NCBI GenBank assembly: GCA_900766395.1
Contig: CAAFWB010000117.1
Location: 1-18,205 of the forward strand
Length of the DNA: 18,205 nt
Direction of reading: 5' to 3'
Source of the DNA: Clostridia bacterium
GTDB taxonomy: Bacteria; Bacillota; Clostridia; Christensenellales; UBA1242
In this document: one piece after another, positions 1 to 6,959 of the stretch
How positions within the stretch are numbered: position 1 is the stretch's first letter
Layout of the letters: each line of letters starts with the position of its first letter
Translations under genes and position numbers: made by a program
Notes under the pieces: generated by a model
What the model was told of the DNA's origin: nothing
Databases searched by the model: none
Seen by the model: the letters and a program-made list of their open reading frames with translations, nothing else

Positions 1-519
1 ATTTATAAAGATATGCAATATCTTGACAAAACAAGAGTGCAAATGAAGTATACCTTGCCACTCAACGAAATTGTTTACGACTTTTTTGACGCACTTAAAT
101 CCCGAACAAAAGGTTATGCAAGCATGGATTATGAACTTGTTGGATTTATGCCTAGTGACCTTGTTAAACTTGATATTTTGCTTAATAATGAAGTGTGTGA
201 TGCATTGAGTTTGATTGTGCATAAAGACAAAGCATATTCACGAGGAAGAGCAATTGCAGAAAAACTCAAAGAGGTTATTCCGCGTCAACTTTTTGAAGTG
301 CCTATTCAAGCATGCATTGGCAACAAAATTATTGCCCGTGAAACAGTCAAGGCAATGCGAAAAGATGTCCTTGCAAAATGTTATGGTGGCGATATTTCAA
401 GAAAAAGAAAACTTCTTGAAAAACAAAAAGAAGGCAAAAAGAGAATGAGAAAAGTTGGCTCTGTTGAGCTTCCAAGTGAGGCGTTTATGTCCATTCTCAA
501 ACTTGATAATGATGACTAA
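1..519 (+). CDS. lepA: Elongation factor 4 (LepA), C-terminal part only
   Basis: Ribosome-associated translational GTPase that acts on stalled or mistranslocated ribosomes. The frame is open to the left edge, so the start and the GTPase domain lie outside the window; about 172 residues remain of a protein that is usually about 600. What is visible is the domain V / LepA-specific C-terminal part: PLNEIVYDFFDALKSRTKGY followed by ASMDYE, then the RAIAEKLKEVIPRQLFEVPI and QACIGNKIIARETVKAMRKD stretches, the CYGGDISRKRKLLEKQKEGK tail that contacts the peptidyl transferase region, and MRKVGSVELPSEAFMSIL at the end. The stop overlaps the start of hemW by 8 nt (ATGACTAA), suggesting translational coupling. 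lepA-hemW is a common Bacillota pair. Identity is very secure; nothing can be said about its promoter. Confidence 0.97.
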   Translation: MYKDMQYLDKTRVQMKYTLPLNEIVYDFFDALKSRTKGYASMDYELVGFMPSDLVKLDILLNNEVCDALSLIVHKDKAYSRGRAIAEKLKEVIPRQLFEVPIQACIGNKIIARETVKAMRKDVLAKCYGGDISRKRKLLEKQKEGKKRMRKVGSVELPSEAFMSILKLDNDD

Positions 520-1621
520 TCTTTCAATATATGTTCATATTCCATTTTGTGAAAGCAAATGCTCATATTGTGCATTTTCGTCTTTTGTGCCACACAAAAA
601 ACAAGTTGAGGATTATTTCAAAACACTTTGGAGCGAAATTGCAAAAAGAGCAAAAGGACAACGTGGCAAAATTGTTCAAACCATATTTTTTGGCGGTGGA
701 ACGCCAAGTTTTGTTGAATCCAAATTTATCACTAAAACTCTTGAAATCATAAAAAATAATTTTTCCGTGTCACAAGACGCGGAAATTTCCATTGAATGCA
801 ATCCAAACTCTGCAACTTTTGACAAACTCAAAGATTACAAGGACGCGGGTTTTAATCGCATAAGTTTTGGCGTGCAATCACTTGATGACAATTTGCTTAA
901 ATTTCTTGGACGCAGACATGACAAATTGACTGCTTTGAGGGCGATAAACGACGCAAAAGAAGTTGGATTTTCAAATATTAATGCTGATTTGTTGCTCGGG
1001 CTTGTTGGTCAAAACAAACAGAATATTATTGATGAGATAAATTCACTTGCTGATGCGGGAATCACACATATTTCAACTTATATGCTTATGGTTGAAAAAC
1101 ATACTCCACTTTGCTCACTGAAAGACAAGAAAAAATATCTTATGTCAGATGATGACACAGTTGATTTATATAACGAGGTGGTGGAGCATTTGTCAGAGCT
1201 TGGACTATATCGTTATGAAATATCAAATTTTTCAAAGTCGGGTTTTGAATGCAGACACAATCAAGTATATTGGACACTAGGCGAGTATTTGGGGTTTGGT
1301 CTTGCGGCACATTCATATATCGATGGAAAAAGAATTGCAAACTCGTCGTTTTTTGAAAAATATTTATCGCAAAAAAATGCAAATCGCACTCATGTTGTGT
1401 CGCAAGATGAGGCAAAAGAGGAATTTGTTATGCTTGCTCTTCGAACTCGTGAGGGGATTGACCTAAAAAAATATCAAGAGCAATTTGGTGTTGATTTGCT
1501 TGAAGAAAAAAAAGAAGAAATTATTGAATTAAAAGACTTTATTGCAATAAATGATGGACATCTCGTGATAAAACCAAAAGAGTTCGGAAAAACAAACTTA
1601 ATTATCCTAAAACTTATATAA
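512..1621 (+). CDS. hemW: Radical SAM heme chaperone HemW
   Basis: Radical S-adenosylmethionine protein related to oxygen-independent coproporphyrinogen oxidase. The HemW branch binds heme and hands it to apoproteins. The 4Fe-4S motif is C13-x3-C17-x2-C20 followed by AF; true HemN has a further Cys after the third (CxC), which is absent here, so HemW is the better name. Other family landmarks are FFGGGTPS, GVQSLDDNLLKFLGRRHD, NADLLLGL, YEISNFSK, CRHNQVYW and GFGLAAHSY. I take the ATG at 512 as the start (369 aa); the ATG at 509 is an equal alternative, and the frame continues upstream to 455, but that part runs inside lepA and does not resemble the family. The C-terminal winged-helix end (EFGKTNLIILKLI) is recognisable though diverged. 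In Bacillus hrcA-grpE-dnaK follow; here ylxM follows. Confidence 0.93.
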   Translation: MTNLSIYVHIPFCESKCSYCAFSSFVPHKKQVEDYFKTLWSEIAKRAKGQRGKIVQTIFFGGGTPSFVESKFITKTLEIIKNNFSVSQDAEISIECNPNSATFDKLKDYKDAGFNRISFGVQSLDDNLLKFLGRRHDKLTALRAINDAKEVGFSNINADLLLGLVGQNKQNIIDEINSLADAGITHISTYMLMVEKHTPLCSLKDKKKYLMSDDDTVDLYNEVVEHLSELGLYRYEISNFSKSGFECRHNQVYWTLGEYLGFGLAAHSYIDGKRIANSSFFEKYLSQKNANRTHVVSQDEAKEEFVMLALRTREGIDLKKYQEQFGVDLLEEKKEEIIELKDFIAINDGHLVIKPKEFGKTNLIILKLI

Positions 1622-1626
1622 AACTG

Positions 1627-1686
1627 TTGACAAACACTTTTTCATATGATAAAGTTTGTTTGTAAAGTTAAATTGCTTTACAGGAT
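1627..1686 (+). promoter_or_regulatory. Possible promoter and 5' hairpin ahead of ylxM-ffh
   Basis: A perfect -35 TTGACA lies at 1627-1632. With a 17-nt spacer the -10 would be TAAAGT at 1650-1655 (4 of 6 consensus); TATGAT at 1645-1650 is a better hexamer but only 12 nt away. Directly after it, TGTAAAG (1661-1667) is perfectly complementary to CTTTACA (1676-1682), a 7-bp stem with an 8-nt loop whose 3' arm touches the AGGA ribosome binding site (1682-1685) of ylxM. The predicted transcript start (about 1662) would coincide with the hairpin base. The hairpin is seen directly; promoter use is inference. Confidence 0.4.
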
Positions 1687-1691
1687 TTATT

Positions 1692-2015
1692 ATGAGTTTG
1701 GAAAAAAATTTGAAGATTTCACGATTGTTTGACGAATATTCGGCGGTTTTGAGTGAAAACCAAAAACTTGTTATGATCGAGTATTATTTTGAAGATAAAA
1801 CACTTAGTGAAATTGCACAAAACCTTTCAATTTCAAGACAAGCAGTTCTTGACACAATCAAGAAAAGTGAAGACAAACTTTTGGAGTTTGAAGACAAGTT
1901 CAAACTTGTTGAAAAGGTTGAGGGTTTGCAAGAAATAATCAACAAATTCAAAACAAACCAAATTTCAAAGCATCAATTTGTTGATGAGATTGAAAACAAA
2001 ATCAAGGAGATTTAA
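1692..2015 (+). CDS. ylxM: YlxM/p13-like DNA-binding protein of the SRP operon
   Basis: Small helix-turn-helix protein of the YlxM family, encoded next to ffh in Bacillota and thought to modulate signal recognition particle assembly or GTPase activity. The start at 1692 (107 aa) is chosen because AGGA at 1682-1685 sits 6 nt before it and because the protein then begins like the family (MSLEKNLKISRLFDEYSAVL); the frame also opens at 1656 but the extra 12 residues look like translated leader. Visible features: LVMIEYYFEDKTLSEIAQN followed by SISRQAVLDTIKKSEDKL, a sigma-70 region-4-like helix-turn-helix at about residues 37-59, then a charged helical C-terminal half (about 62-107), probably coiled. 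The stop and the ffh start share one base (TAATG), so the two are translationally coupled. Length is typical for the family. Confidence 0.9.
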   Translation: MSLEKNLKISRLFDEYSAVLSENQKLVMIEYYFEDKTLSEIAQNLSISRQAVLDTIKKSEDKLLEFEDKFKLVEKVEGLQEIINKFKTNQISKHQFVDEIENKIKEI

Positions 2016-3328
2016 TGGCACTTTTTTCTGGACTTTCGGAAAAACTTAATCATGTTTTTAGCAAACTTGCAAACCGGGGAAAACTCACCGCTCTTGAAAT
2101 CAAAGAGGCGATGCGTGAAGTTCGCGTTGCTTTGCTTGAAGCCGATGTCAACTTTATGGTTGCAAAAGAGTTCTGCAACAAAGTTTCAGAAAAGGCACTT
2201 GGGGACGAGGTTCTTCAAAGCCTGACACCAAGTCAACAGGTCATAAAGATTGTCAATGAAGAACTTGTTGCACTCATGTCGAGTCCAAACCAAAAACTTC
2301 AAGTTTCTCCAAAACCTCCAACAATCATTATGATGTGTGGACTTCAAGGTGCAGGAAAAACAACGATGTGTGCAAAACTTGCAGCTCATCTCAAAAAAAG
2401 TGGCAAAAGGCCTTTGCTTGTTGCGTGCGATATTTATCGACCAGCGGCAATCGAGCAACTCAAAGTTGTTGGCAAAGCGGCAAATGCAGAAGTGTTTGAG
2501 CGTGGAACTCAAAATCCAGTCAAGACTTCAAAAGAAGCGATTGATTATGCAACAAAACAAGGTTTTGACACAGTCATTATTGACACGGCGGGACGACTTC
2601 ATATCAATGAAGAATTGATGGAAGAACTTGAAAACATCAAAAAAACTGTTCAACCAACCGAAATCTTGCTCGTTGTTGATGCAATGACAGGGCAGGACGC
2701 GGTTAATGTTGCAAAATCATTTAATGACAGACTTGACATCACTGGTGTTGTTATCACAAAACTTGACGGTGACACACGAGGCGGTGCAGCACTTTCAATC
2801 AAGGCAATCACATCAAAACCAATCAAATTCTGCGGAATTGGAGAAAAGATTGGTGATTTGGAACCGTTCTATCCAGACAGAATTGCATCTCGAATTTTGG
2901 GAATGGGGGATGTCCTCACGCTCATTGAAAAAGCACAAAATGCTGTGAGTGAGGAAGAAGCACTCAAACTTGAAAAAAAATTCAGGGAAAATTCATTTGA
3001 TTTTGAAGATTATCTCTCTCAGCTTCAAAACCTCAAAAAAATGGGCAGCCTCAAAGATATTATCGAAATGATTCCTGGGCTTGGCTCAAAACTTAAAGGT
3101 GTTGATATTGATGAAAACCAACTCAAAAAGAACAAGGCAATCATTCAATCGATGACACCAAAAGAGAGAAGAAATCCAGACCTCATCAAGTCGAGCAACA
3201 AAAAGAGAATTGCCGCAGGAAGTGGCACGACAATTCAAGATGTCAACGCACTTCTCAAACAATTTGAACAAAGCAAAGACATGATGAAACAACTCAAGAA
3301 CAAACGCGGTTTGAGAGGATTATTTTAA
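2015..3328 (+). CDS. ffh: Signal recognition particle protein Ffh (SRP54)
   Basis: GTPase that binds 4.5S/SRP RNA and signal sequences of nascent membrane proteins and docks with FtsY at the membrane. Order of domains: N-terminal helical bundle (about 1-90), G domain with P-loop GLQGAGKTT (109-117), DIYRPAAIEQLK, DTAGR (190-194) and TKLDGDTRGG (248-257), then the M domain (about 295-437) with MGSLKDIIEMIPG, MTPKERRNPDLI and RIAAGSGTTIQDVNALLKQF. At 437 aa it is near the usual 440-450; the methionine-rich tail is short, ending MMKQLKNKRGLRGLF. AAGGAGA at 2004-2010 is the ribosome binding site inside ylxM. FtsY, often encoded just upstream of ylxM in this phylum, is not here, and no SRP RNA gene is visible in the window. 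Confidence 0.98.
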   Translation: MALFSGLSEKLNHVFSKLANRGKLTALEIKEAMREVRVALLEADVNFMVAKEFCNKVSEKALGDEVLQSLTPSQQVIKIVNEELVALMSSPNQKLQVSPKPPTIIMMCGLQGAGKTTMCAKLAAHLKKSGKRPLLVACDIYRPAAIEQLKVVGKAANAEVFERGTQNPVKTSKEAIDYATKQGFDTVIIDTAGRLHINEELMEELENIKKTVQPTEILLVVDAMTGQDAVNVAKSFNDRLDITGVVITKLDGDTRGGAALSIKAITSKPIKFCGIGEKIGDLEPFYPDRIASRILGMGDVLTLIEKAQNAVSEEEALKLEKKFRENSFDFEDYLSQLQNLKKMGSLKDIIEMIPGLGSKLKGVDIDENQLKKNKAIIQSMTPKERRNPDLIKSSNKKRIAAGSGTTIQDVNALLKQFEQSKDMMKQLKNKRGLRGLF

Positions 3329-3334
3329 TTAGGT

Positions 3335-3373
3335 TTTTTCACGAAAGTGTAAAAATATATACTATAAAAGGAG
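3335..3373 (+). promoter_or_regulatory. AT-rich rpsP leader with candidate -10 and GAAA-loop hairpin
   Basis: The 51-nt gap between ffh and rpsP contains two good -10-like hexamers, TATACT (3358-3363) and TATAAA (3363-3368), but no good -35 at 16-18 nt; TTCACG at 3338-3343 is 19 nt before TATAAA. CAC (3340-3342) and GTG (3347-3349) close a GAAA tetraloop, extended past one mismatch by T(3334-3338)/A(3351-3355). The hairpin is followed by A residues, so it is not a terminator on this strand. The ribosome binding site AAAGGAG is at 3367-3373. A local promoter for rpsP-khpA is possible but weakly supported. Confidence 0.3.
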
Positions 3374-3379
3374 AAAAAC

Positions 3380-3634
3380 ATGGCAGTAAAAATTAGATTA
3401 ACAAGACTTGGAGACAAAAAAGCACCATTCTATAGAGTTGTTGTTGCAGATTCTCGTTCACCACGTGATGGCAAGTTTATTGATAATATCGGCACTTACA
3501 ATCCTTTGACTGATCCAGCTGAAATCAAAATTAATGTTGAAAAAGCAAAAACATGGATTGCAAATGGCGCACAACCAACAGACACAGCAAGAGCATTGCT
3601 TGTTAAAGCTGGCGCGATCGAAAACAGAAAATAA
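3380..3634 (+). CDS. rpsP: 30S ribosomal protein S16
   Basis: Small-subunit ribosomal protein that binds 16S rRNA and helps assemble the body of the 30S subunit. The 84-aa product matches the whole family: MAVKIRLTRLGDKKAPFYRV then VVADSRSPRDGKFIDNIGTY, NPLTDPAEIKI and GAQPTDTARALLVKAG. A strong AAAGGAG lies 6 nt before the ATG. It sits in the conserved ffh-rpsP-khpA-rimM-trmD order, with khpA 12 nt downstream. Nothing unusual in length or residues. Confidence 0.99.
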   Translation: MAVKIRLTRLGDKKAPFYRVVVADSRSPRDGKFIDNIGTYNPLTDPAEIKINVEKAKTWIANGAQPTDTARALLVKAGAIENRK

Positions 3635-3646
3635 TAAGGAGCAAAA

Positions 3647-3889
3647 ATGGAAGAGATTGTTGAATACATTGTAAAGAATCTTGTTCAAACTCCTGATGAA
3701 GTGAAAGTCTCATCCTATGAAGACGGCGATATAACAGTTATCCATGTTCTCGTCAATGAAGACGAACTTGGAAAAGTTATTGGCAAAAATGGTAGAATTG
3801 CACAAAGCATTCGTGCAATCGTTCGTTCTGCTTCAAATGGAACTGGCAAAAAATATGCTGTTAAGATTGGGAGCGAAACAAAAGAGTAA
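3647..3889 (+). CDS. khpA: KH-domain RNA-binding protein KhpA (YlqC)
   Basis: Single KH domain protein of 80 aa (YlqC/KhpA family). In Bacillota and streptococci KhpA pairs with KhpB/EloR (Jag) and binds many RNAs, affecting cell elongation and division; khpB is not in the window. The KH signature is clear: LGKVIGKNGRIAQSIRAIVR with the GKNG loop at residues 46-49, preceded by a beta strand DITVIHVLVNEDE. AAGGAG at 3636-3641 precedes the ATG. It lies between rpsP and rimM as in most Bacillota; ylqD, which follows in Bacillus, is absent. The gene is closed by a strong hairpin terminator 7 nt after its stop. Confidence 0.95.
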   Translation: MEEIVEYIVKNLVQTPDEVKVSSYEDGDITVIHVLVNEDELGKVIGKNGRIAQSIRAIVRSASNGTGKKYAVKIGSETKE

Positions 3890-3896
3890 TCTTTGT

Positions 3897-3922
3897 GGGT
3901 CAGCGAAAGTTGACCCTTTTTT
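3897..3922 (+). terminator. Intrinsic terminator after khpA
   Basis: GGGTCAGC (3897-3904) pairs with GTTGACCC (3909-3916), giving 8 bp including one G-U, closed by a GAAA tetraloop (3905-3908) and followed directly by six T (3917-3922). This is a textbook Rho-independent terminator. It splits khpA from rimM inside what is otherwise a continuous co-directional cluster, and no promoter with both hexamers is visible between it and rimM, so partial read-through is likely. Confidence 0.88.
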
Positions 3923-3940
3923 CAAATTTTATGGGTGAAT

Positions 3941-4453
3941 ATGAAAAATCAAATTCTTGTCGGAAAAATTCTGAAACCTCAGGGAATAAAAGGTGAGGTC
4001 AAAGTCAAACCAATGCTTGATAAACTTGAAAGATTTTCGTCTTTTAAGCACTTTTTTGTTGGGCGCGAAAGGGTGGTTTTTGATGTTGAGAAAATTGATG
4101 TGAGATTTGGTTACGCATATGTCACTTTTTCAAATATAAAAACACGAAATGATGCAGAAAGTCTGAGAAACAAAGATTTGTTTGTTTCTCGCGACGATTT
4201 TGGCAAACTTGATGAAAATTCATATCTCCTTGAAGACCTCATGGGGCTTGATGTTGTCTATGCGGGCACAAAGCAGTGTGTTGGCAAAATTATTGATATT
4301 GATCAATTTGGAAGTGCCGATGTCATCAACATTTTGTCTACGAATGGAAGAACTTATCAACTTCCATTCCTAAAAGCAGTGTTTGTTGACATTGACATTA
4401 CGTCAAATGTCGCTTATGTTGATAAATCCCTCTATGAGGAGATGAAAATATGA
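3941..4453 (+). CDS. rimM: Ribosome maturation factor RimM
   Basis: 16S rRNA processing factor that binds S19 and helps mature the 30S head. The product has the RimM N-terminal barrel (LVGKILKPQGIKGEVKVKPM, then FVGRERVVFDVEKIDVRFGY) and the C-terminal PRC barrel (YLLEDLMGLDVVYAGTKQCV, GKIIDIDQFGSADVINI, YQLPFLKAVFVDIDI). I take the ATG at 3941 (170 aa); a GTG at 3935 is in frame but has only T/A-rich sequence before it. Even for 3941 the ribosome binding site is weak (GGGTG at 3933-3937), so initiation may be modest. The stop overlaps the trmD start (ATGA). The gene comes right after a strong terminator and lacks an obvious promoter of its own. Confidence 0.95.
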   Translation: MKNQILVGKILKPQGIKGEVKVKPMLDKLERFSSFKHFFVGRERVVFDVEKIDVRFGYAYVTFSNIKTRNDAESLRNKDLFVSRDDFGKLDENSYLLEDLMGLDVVYAGTKQCVGKIIDIDQFGSADVINILSTNGRTYQLPFLKAVFVDIDITSNVAYVDKSLYEEMKI

Positions 4454-5130
4454 GAATTGACATTTTGACCTTGTTCCCAGAAATGTTTTCTGCTCTTCAA
4501 ACTAGCATTTTGGGAAGAGCGCAACAAAGCGGAAAAATCGAAATTAACATTATTGATATTCGTGATTTCACACTTGACAAACACAAAAAATGTGATGACA
4601 CGCCATATGGAGGCGGTGCTGGAATGGTTATGACACCACAGCCAATTTATGACGCAATCATGTCAGTTAAATCTCCAAACACTCATGTTATCTACACCAG
4701 TCCTCGTGGCAGAACTTTTTCACAAAAAGTGGCTTATGAGTTTTCAAAACTAGAACACCTTGTCATTTTGTGCGGACATTATGAGGGGGTTGACCAAAGA
4801 GTGATTGACCTTTGCGTTGACGAAGAAATTTCGATTGGAGATTTTGTGCTCACAGGTGGAGAAATTCCAGCAATGGCAATGGTCGACAGCATTGCAAGAC
4901 TTTGTGATGGAGTGATTAGTGCCGAATCGCTTGAAAACGAAAGTTTTTCAGGTGCAGGACTTCTTGAATATCCTCAATACACCAAACCACAAGAATTTAT
5001 GGGTCTATCTGTTCCTGAGGTTTTGCTCAGCGGAAATCACGGCGAAATCGACAAGTGGCGAAAAGAAAAATCTTTTGAAATCACGAAAATGAGAAGGCCT
5101 GACCTTTTGGGAGGCGAAAATGAAAATTAA
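4450..5130 (+). CDS. trmD: tRNA (guanine-N1)-methyltransferase TrmD
   Basis: SAM-dependent methyltransferase that makes m1G37 next to the anticodon and prevents +1 frameshifting. It is a SPOUT-fold enzyme with a deep trefoil knot. Landmarks: RIDILTLFPEMFSALQTSIL at the N terminus, RDFTLDKHKKCDDTPYGGGA then GMVMTPQPI, the SAM-site segments CGHYEGVDQR (108-117) and SIGDFVLTGGE (128-138), and LLEYPQYTKP. At 226 aa it is slightly shorter than the usual 240-250, with a short C-terminal helical end (KSFEITKMRRPDLL). ATGA overlap with rimM and an 11-nt overlap with rbgA point to translational coupling. In Bacillus rplS follows directly; here rbgA does. Confidence 0.98.
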   Translation: MRIDILTLFPEMFSALQTSILGRAQQSGKIEINIIDIRDFTLDKHKKCDDTPYGGGAGMVMTPQPIYDAIMSVKSPNTHVIYTSPRGRTFSQKVAYEFSKLEHLVILCGHYEGVDQRVIDLCVDEEISIGDFVLTGGEIPAMAMVDSIARLCDGVISAESLENESFSGAGLLEYPQYTKPQEFMGLSVPEVLLSGNHGEIDKWRKEKSFEITKMRRPDLLGGENEN

Positions 5131-5959
5131 TTGGTTCCCTGGTCACATGACAAAAGCACTTCGCACAATGGAAAAAGAAATCAAGACCATTGATTTTGTT
5201 ATATATGTTCTTGATGCACGTGCACCAAAAAGTTCGGTTAATCCAAAATTTCAAGAACTTATCGGCGGAAAGCCAATAATCTATGTTTTGAACAAAATTG
5301 ACCTTGCTGACGACAAAGTGACAGATGAGTTTAGAAAATATTTTACAAACAAAAATTCAACTTGTTTGGCTTTGAATTGCACGCAAAGCGGAATTATTTC
5401 AAAAATTGATTCTGCGGCAAAAACTTTATGCGCGGGAAAGATTGAAAAATATCGTGCAAAAGGACTCACAGCAATTCTTCGCTGCATGGTTTTGGGTGTT
5501 CCAAACTCTGGCAAAAGCACACTTGTGAACAACTTGTGCGGCGTGGGGAGAGCGGTGACAGGAAATAAACCCGGTGTGACAAAAGGAAAACAATGGGTGA
5601 GAGTGACTCCAACTTTTGAAGTCCTCGACACTCCCGGCACATTGTGGCCAAGTTTTTCGGAGGAATGGCAAGGCGAGAATTTGGCTCTTGTTGGGTCAAT
5701 TCGTGATGAAGTTTTTGATGTTGGCGAACTTGCTCTTGTCCTTATTGAAAAGTTGCAAAAACTATATCCAAATGCTTTGAGTTTGCGTTATAATGTGGAT
5801 ACGCAAGACAAAACCGCTTTGGAAATATACGAAGACATTGCTGCGGCAAAAAAATTTATGCTCCGAGGCGGCGAAGTTGATTATGAACGAACAGCAAAAA
5901 CAATTGTTGACGATTTCAGAAAAACGCGACTTGGGAAAATTACACTCGAAAGGATTTGA
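5120..5959 (+). CDS. rbgA: Ribosome biogenesis GTPase RbgA (YlqF)
   Basis: Circularly permuted GTPase needed for a late step of 50S assembly. The permuted order of GTP motifs is clear: G4 NKID at 58-61 and the following sensor region come first, then G1 GVPNSGKST (126-134), a G2-like GVTKG at 152-156, and G3 DTPG (170-173) followed by TLWPSF. The N-terminal INWFPGHMTKALRTMEK is diagnostic, and the C-terminal ANTAR-like helical domain (about 195-279) is complete. At 279 aa it matches the family (about 280). It begins inside the end of trmD and ends 1 nt before rnhB; rbgA-rnhB is the classical Bacillota pair. Confidence 0.97.
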   Translation: MKINWFPGHMTKALRTMEKEIKTIDFVIYVLDARAPKSSVNPKFQELIGGKPIIYVLNKIDLADDKVTDEFRKYFTNKNSTCLALNCTQSGIISKIDSAAKTLCAGKIEKYRAKGLTAILRCMVLGVPNSGKSTLVNNLCGVGRAVTGNKPGVTKGKQWVRVTPTFEVLDTPGTLWPSFSEEWQGENLALVGSIRDEVFDVGELALVLIEKLQKLYPNALSLRYNVDTQDKTALEIYEDIAAAKKFMLRGGEVDYERTAKTIVDDFRKTRLGKITLERI

Positions 5960-5960
5960 T

Positions 5961-6560
5961 ATGTTCGAATACGAAAGAAAAGCACAAAGTGAAGGCTGCA
6001 ATTTTATTGCGGGCATTGATGAGGCTGGGCGAGGACCACTCGCGGGGCCAGTTTGTGTTGCGTGCGTTGTTATGCCACTTGGAGAAGAAGATATCATTGA
6101 GGGTGTTAACGACAGCAAAAAACTCTCTGAAAAAAAACGAGAGGAATTGTTTGAAAAAATAAAGGAAAAAGCTCTTTCTTATTCTATTGAATTTGTTGAC
6201 GAAAAAACGATTGACAAAATCAACATTTTGCAGGCAACAAAACTTGGCATGAAAAGGGCAGTTGAACATATTTCTGTTCCAATTGATTTGTTGCTTGTGG
6301 ACGCGGTGACAGGACTTGATGTTGATTGCCAGTGTCTGCCAATCGTTCACGGAGATGCCAAAAGTTATTCGATTGCCGCCGCATCAATTCTTGCAAAAGT
6401 CAGCCGTGACAGACTTATGGAAAAATATGATGAGTTCTATCCTGAATATCACTTTGCAAAGCACAAAGGCTATGGCACAAAAGAGCATATCGCACTTTTG
6501 AAAGAGTTTGGGCCATCGGATATGCACAGAAAAACATTCATAAAACATTTTGTGAGTTGA
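5961..6560 (+). CDS. rnhB: Ribonuclease HII
   Basis: Endonuclease that removes ribonucleotides and RNA from RNA-DNA hybrids. The active-site signature is AGIDEAGRGPLAGPV with D20 and E21; D114 (LLLVDAVTG) and D132 (GDAKSYS) fit the remaining metal ligands by family spacing, and SIAAASILAKVSRD is the conserved helix. The C terminus YDEFYPEYHFAKHKGYGTK with GPSDMHRKTF is typical. The frame is open from 5793, but those residues overlap rbgA and are not RNase HII-like; AAGGA at 5950-5954, 6 nt before the ATG at 5961, fixes the start (199 aa). Third-Asp context is VDAV where many homologues have DG. It sits between rbgA and yraN with 1-nt gaps. Confidence 0.97.
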   Translation: MFEYERKAQSEGCNFIAGIDEAGRGPLAGPVCVACVVMPLGEEDIIEGVNDSKKLSEKKREELFEKIKEKALSYSIEFVDEKTIDKINILQATKLGMKRAVEHISVPIDLLLVDAVTGLDVDCQCLPIVHGDAKSYSIAAASILAKVSRDRLMEKYDEFYPEYHFAKHKGYGTKEHIALLKEFGPSDMHRKTFIKHFVS

Positions 6561-6561
6561 T

Positions 6562-6900
6562 ATGAAACATATAATTTTGGGAAAAGTTGGCGAAGCCAAA
6601 GCACAATATTTTGCAAAACAGCAAGGCTATGAGATTATTGAGGCAAATTATAAAAACTTTGCGGGCGAAATTGACCTCATCTATCTTGACGGAACAACTT
6701 TGGTGTTCTGTGAGGTCAAAACGAGAACAAGTGAAAAATTTGGATTGCCACGAGAAGCGGTGACAAGAAAAAAACAACAAAAAATCCGCTTGGTTGCGTC
6801 ATTTTACATAAAAAATAGCACGCAAAAATATGAACATTATCGCTTTGATGTTATGGAAATTATTGACGATGACATCACTCTGATAAAAAATGCATTTTGA
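6562..6900 (+). CDS. yraN: YraN family (UPF0102) predicted nuclease-fold protein
   Basis: Small protein of 112 aa of the UPF0102/YraN family, whose fold resembles Holliday-junction resolvases and other PD-(D/E)xK nucleases; its role is not established. Visible core: LGKVGEAKAQYFAKQQGYEI, then GEIDLIYLDG (acidic residues near 36-38) and VFCEVKTRTS (E51, K53), the two halves of the nuclease-like motif, followed by AVTRKKQQKIRLVASFYI. Length is normal. It starts 1 nt after rnhB with only a weak GTGAG upstream, so it probably depends on coupling with rnhB; rnhB-yraN adjacency is widespread. A T-rich run follows its stop but without a GC hairpin. Confidence 0.93.
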   Translation: MKHIILGKVGEAKAQYFAKQQGYEIIEANYKNFAGEIDLIYLDGTTLVFCEVKTRTSEKFGLPREAVTRKKQQKIRLVASFYIKNSTQKYEHYRFDVMEIIDDDITLIKNAF

Positions 6901-6922
6901 CAAATTTTTTTTTGAAAAACCC

Positions 6923-6952
6923 TTGCATTGAGGGCGGTGTCTATGATATATT
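6923..6952 (+). promoter_or_regulatory. Promoter of rplS
   Basis: TTGCAT (6923-6928) and TATATT (6947-6952) form a vegetative-type promoter with an 18-nt spacer; transcription should start near 6959-6960, which is exactly where the leader stem begins. Upstream there is a T-rich stretch (6904-6913). It separates rplS from the rimM-yraN run. TTGACA at 6897-6902 has no -10 at the right distance and was not used. Confidence 0.65.
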
Positions 6953-6959
6953 AGATTCG

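Noticed and set aside
455..511. Longer N terminus for HemW starting at 455
   Set aside because: It would lie inside lepA, adds residues unlike the family, and lacks a ribosome binding site; ATG 509/512 fits the HemW start.
3334..3355. GAAA-loop hairpin before rpsP as a terminator of ffh
   Set aside because: The stem core is only 3 bp plus A/T pairs across a mismatch, and on the + strand it is followed by A residues rather than T.
3910..3938. TTGACC in the khpA terminator as -35 of a rimM promoter
   Set aside because: At 16-18 nt downstream the sequence is around GGGTGA, with no -10-like hexamer; TTTTAT is only 11 nt away.
5793..5960. N-terminal extension of RNase HII from 5793
   Set aside because: The extra 56 codons overlap rbgA out of frame and do not resemble RNase HII; the AAGGA before 5961 fixes the start.
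5940..6350. 136-codon - strand open frame opposite rnhB
   Set aside because: It is antisense to the catalytic part of RNase HII, with Phe/Asn-rich composition and no recognisable domain.
6897..6925. TTGACA at the end of yraN as the rplS -35
   Set aside because: The position 17 nt downstream reads CCCTTG, not a -10; TTGCAT/TATATT further down fits better.
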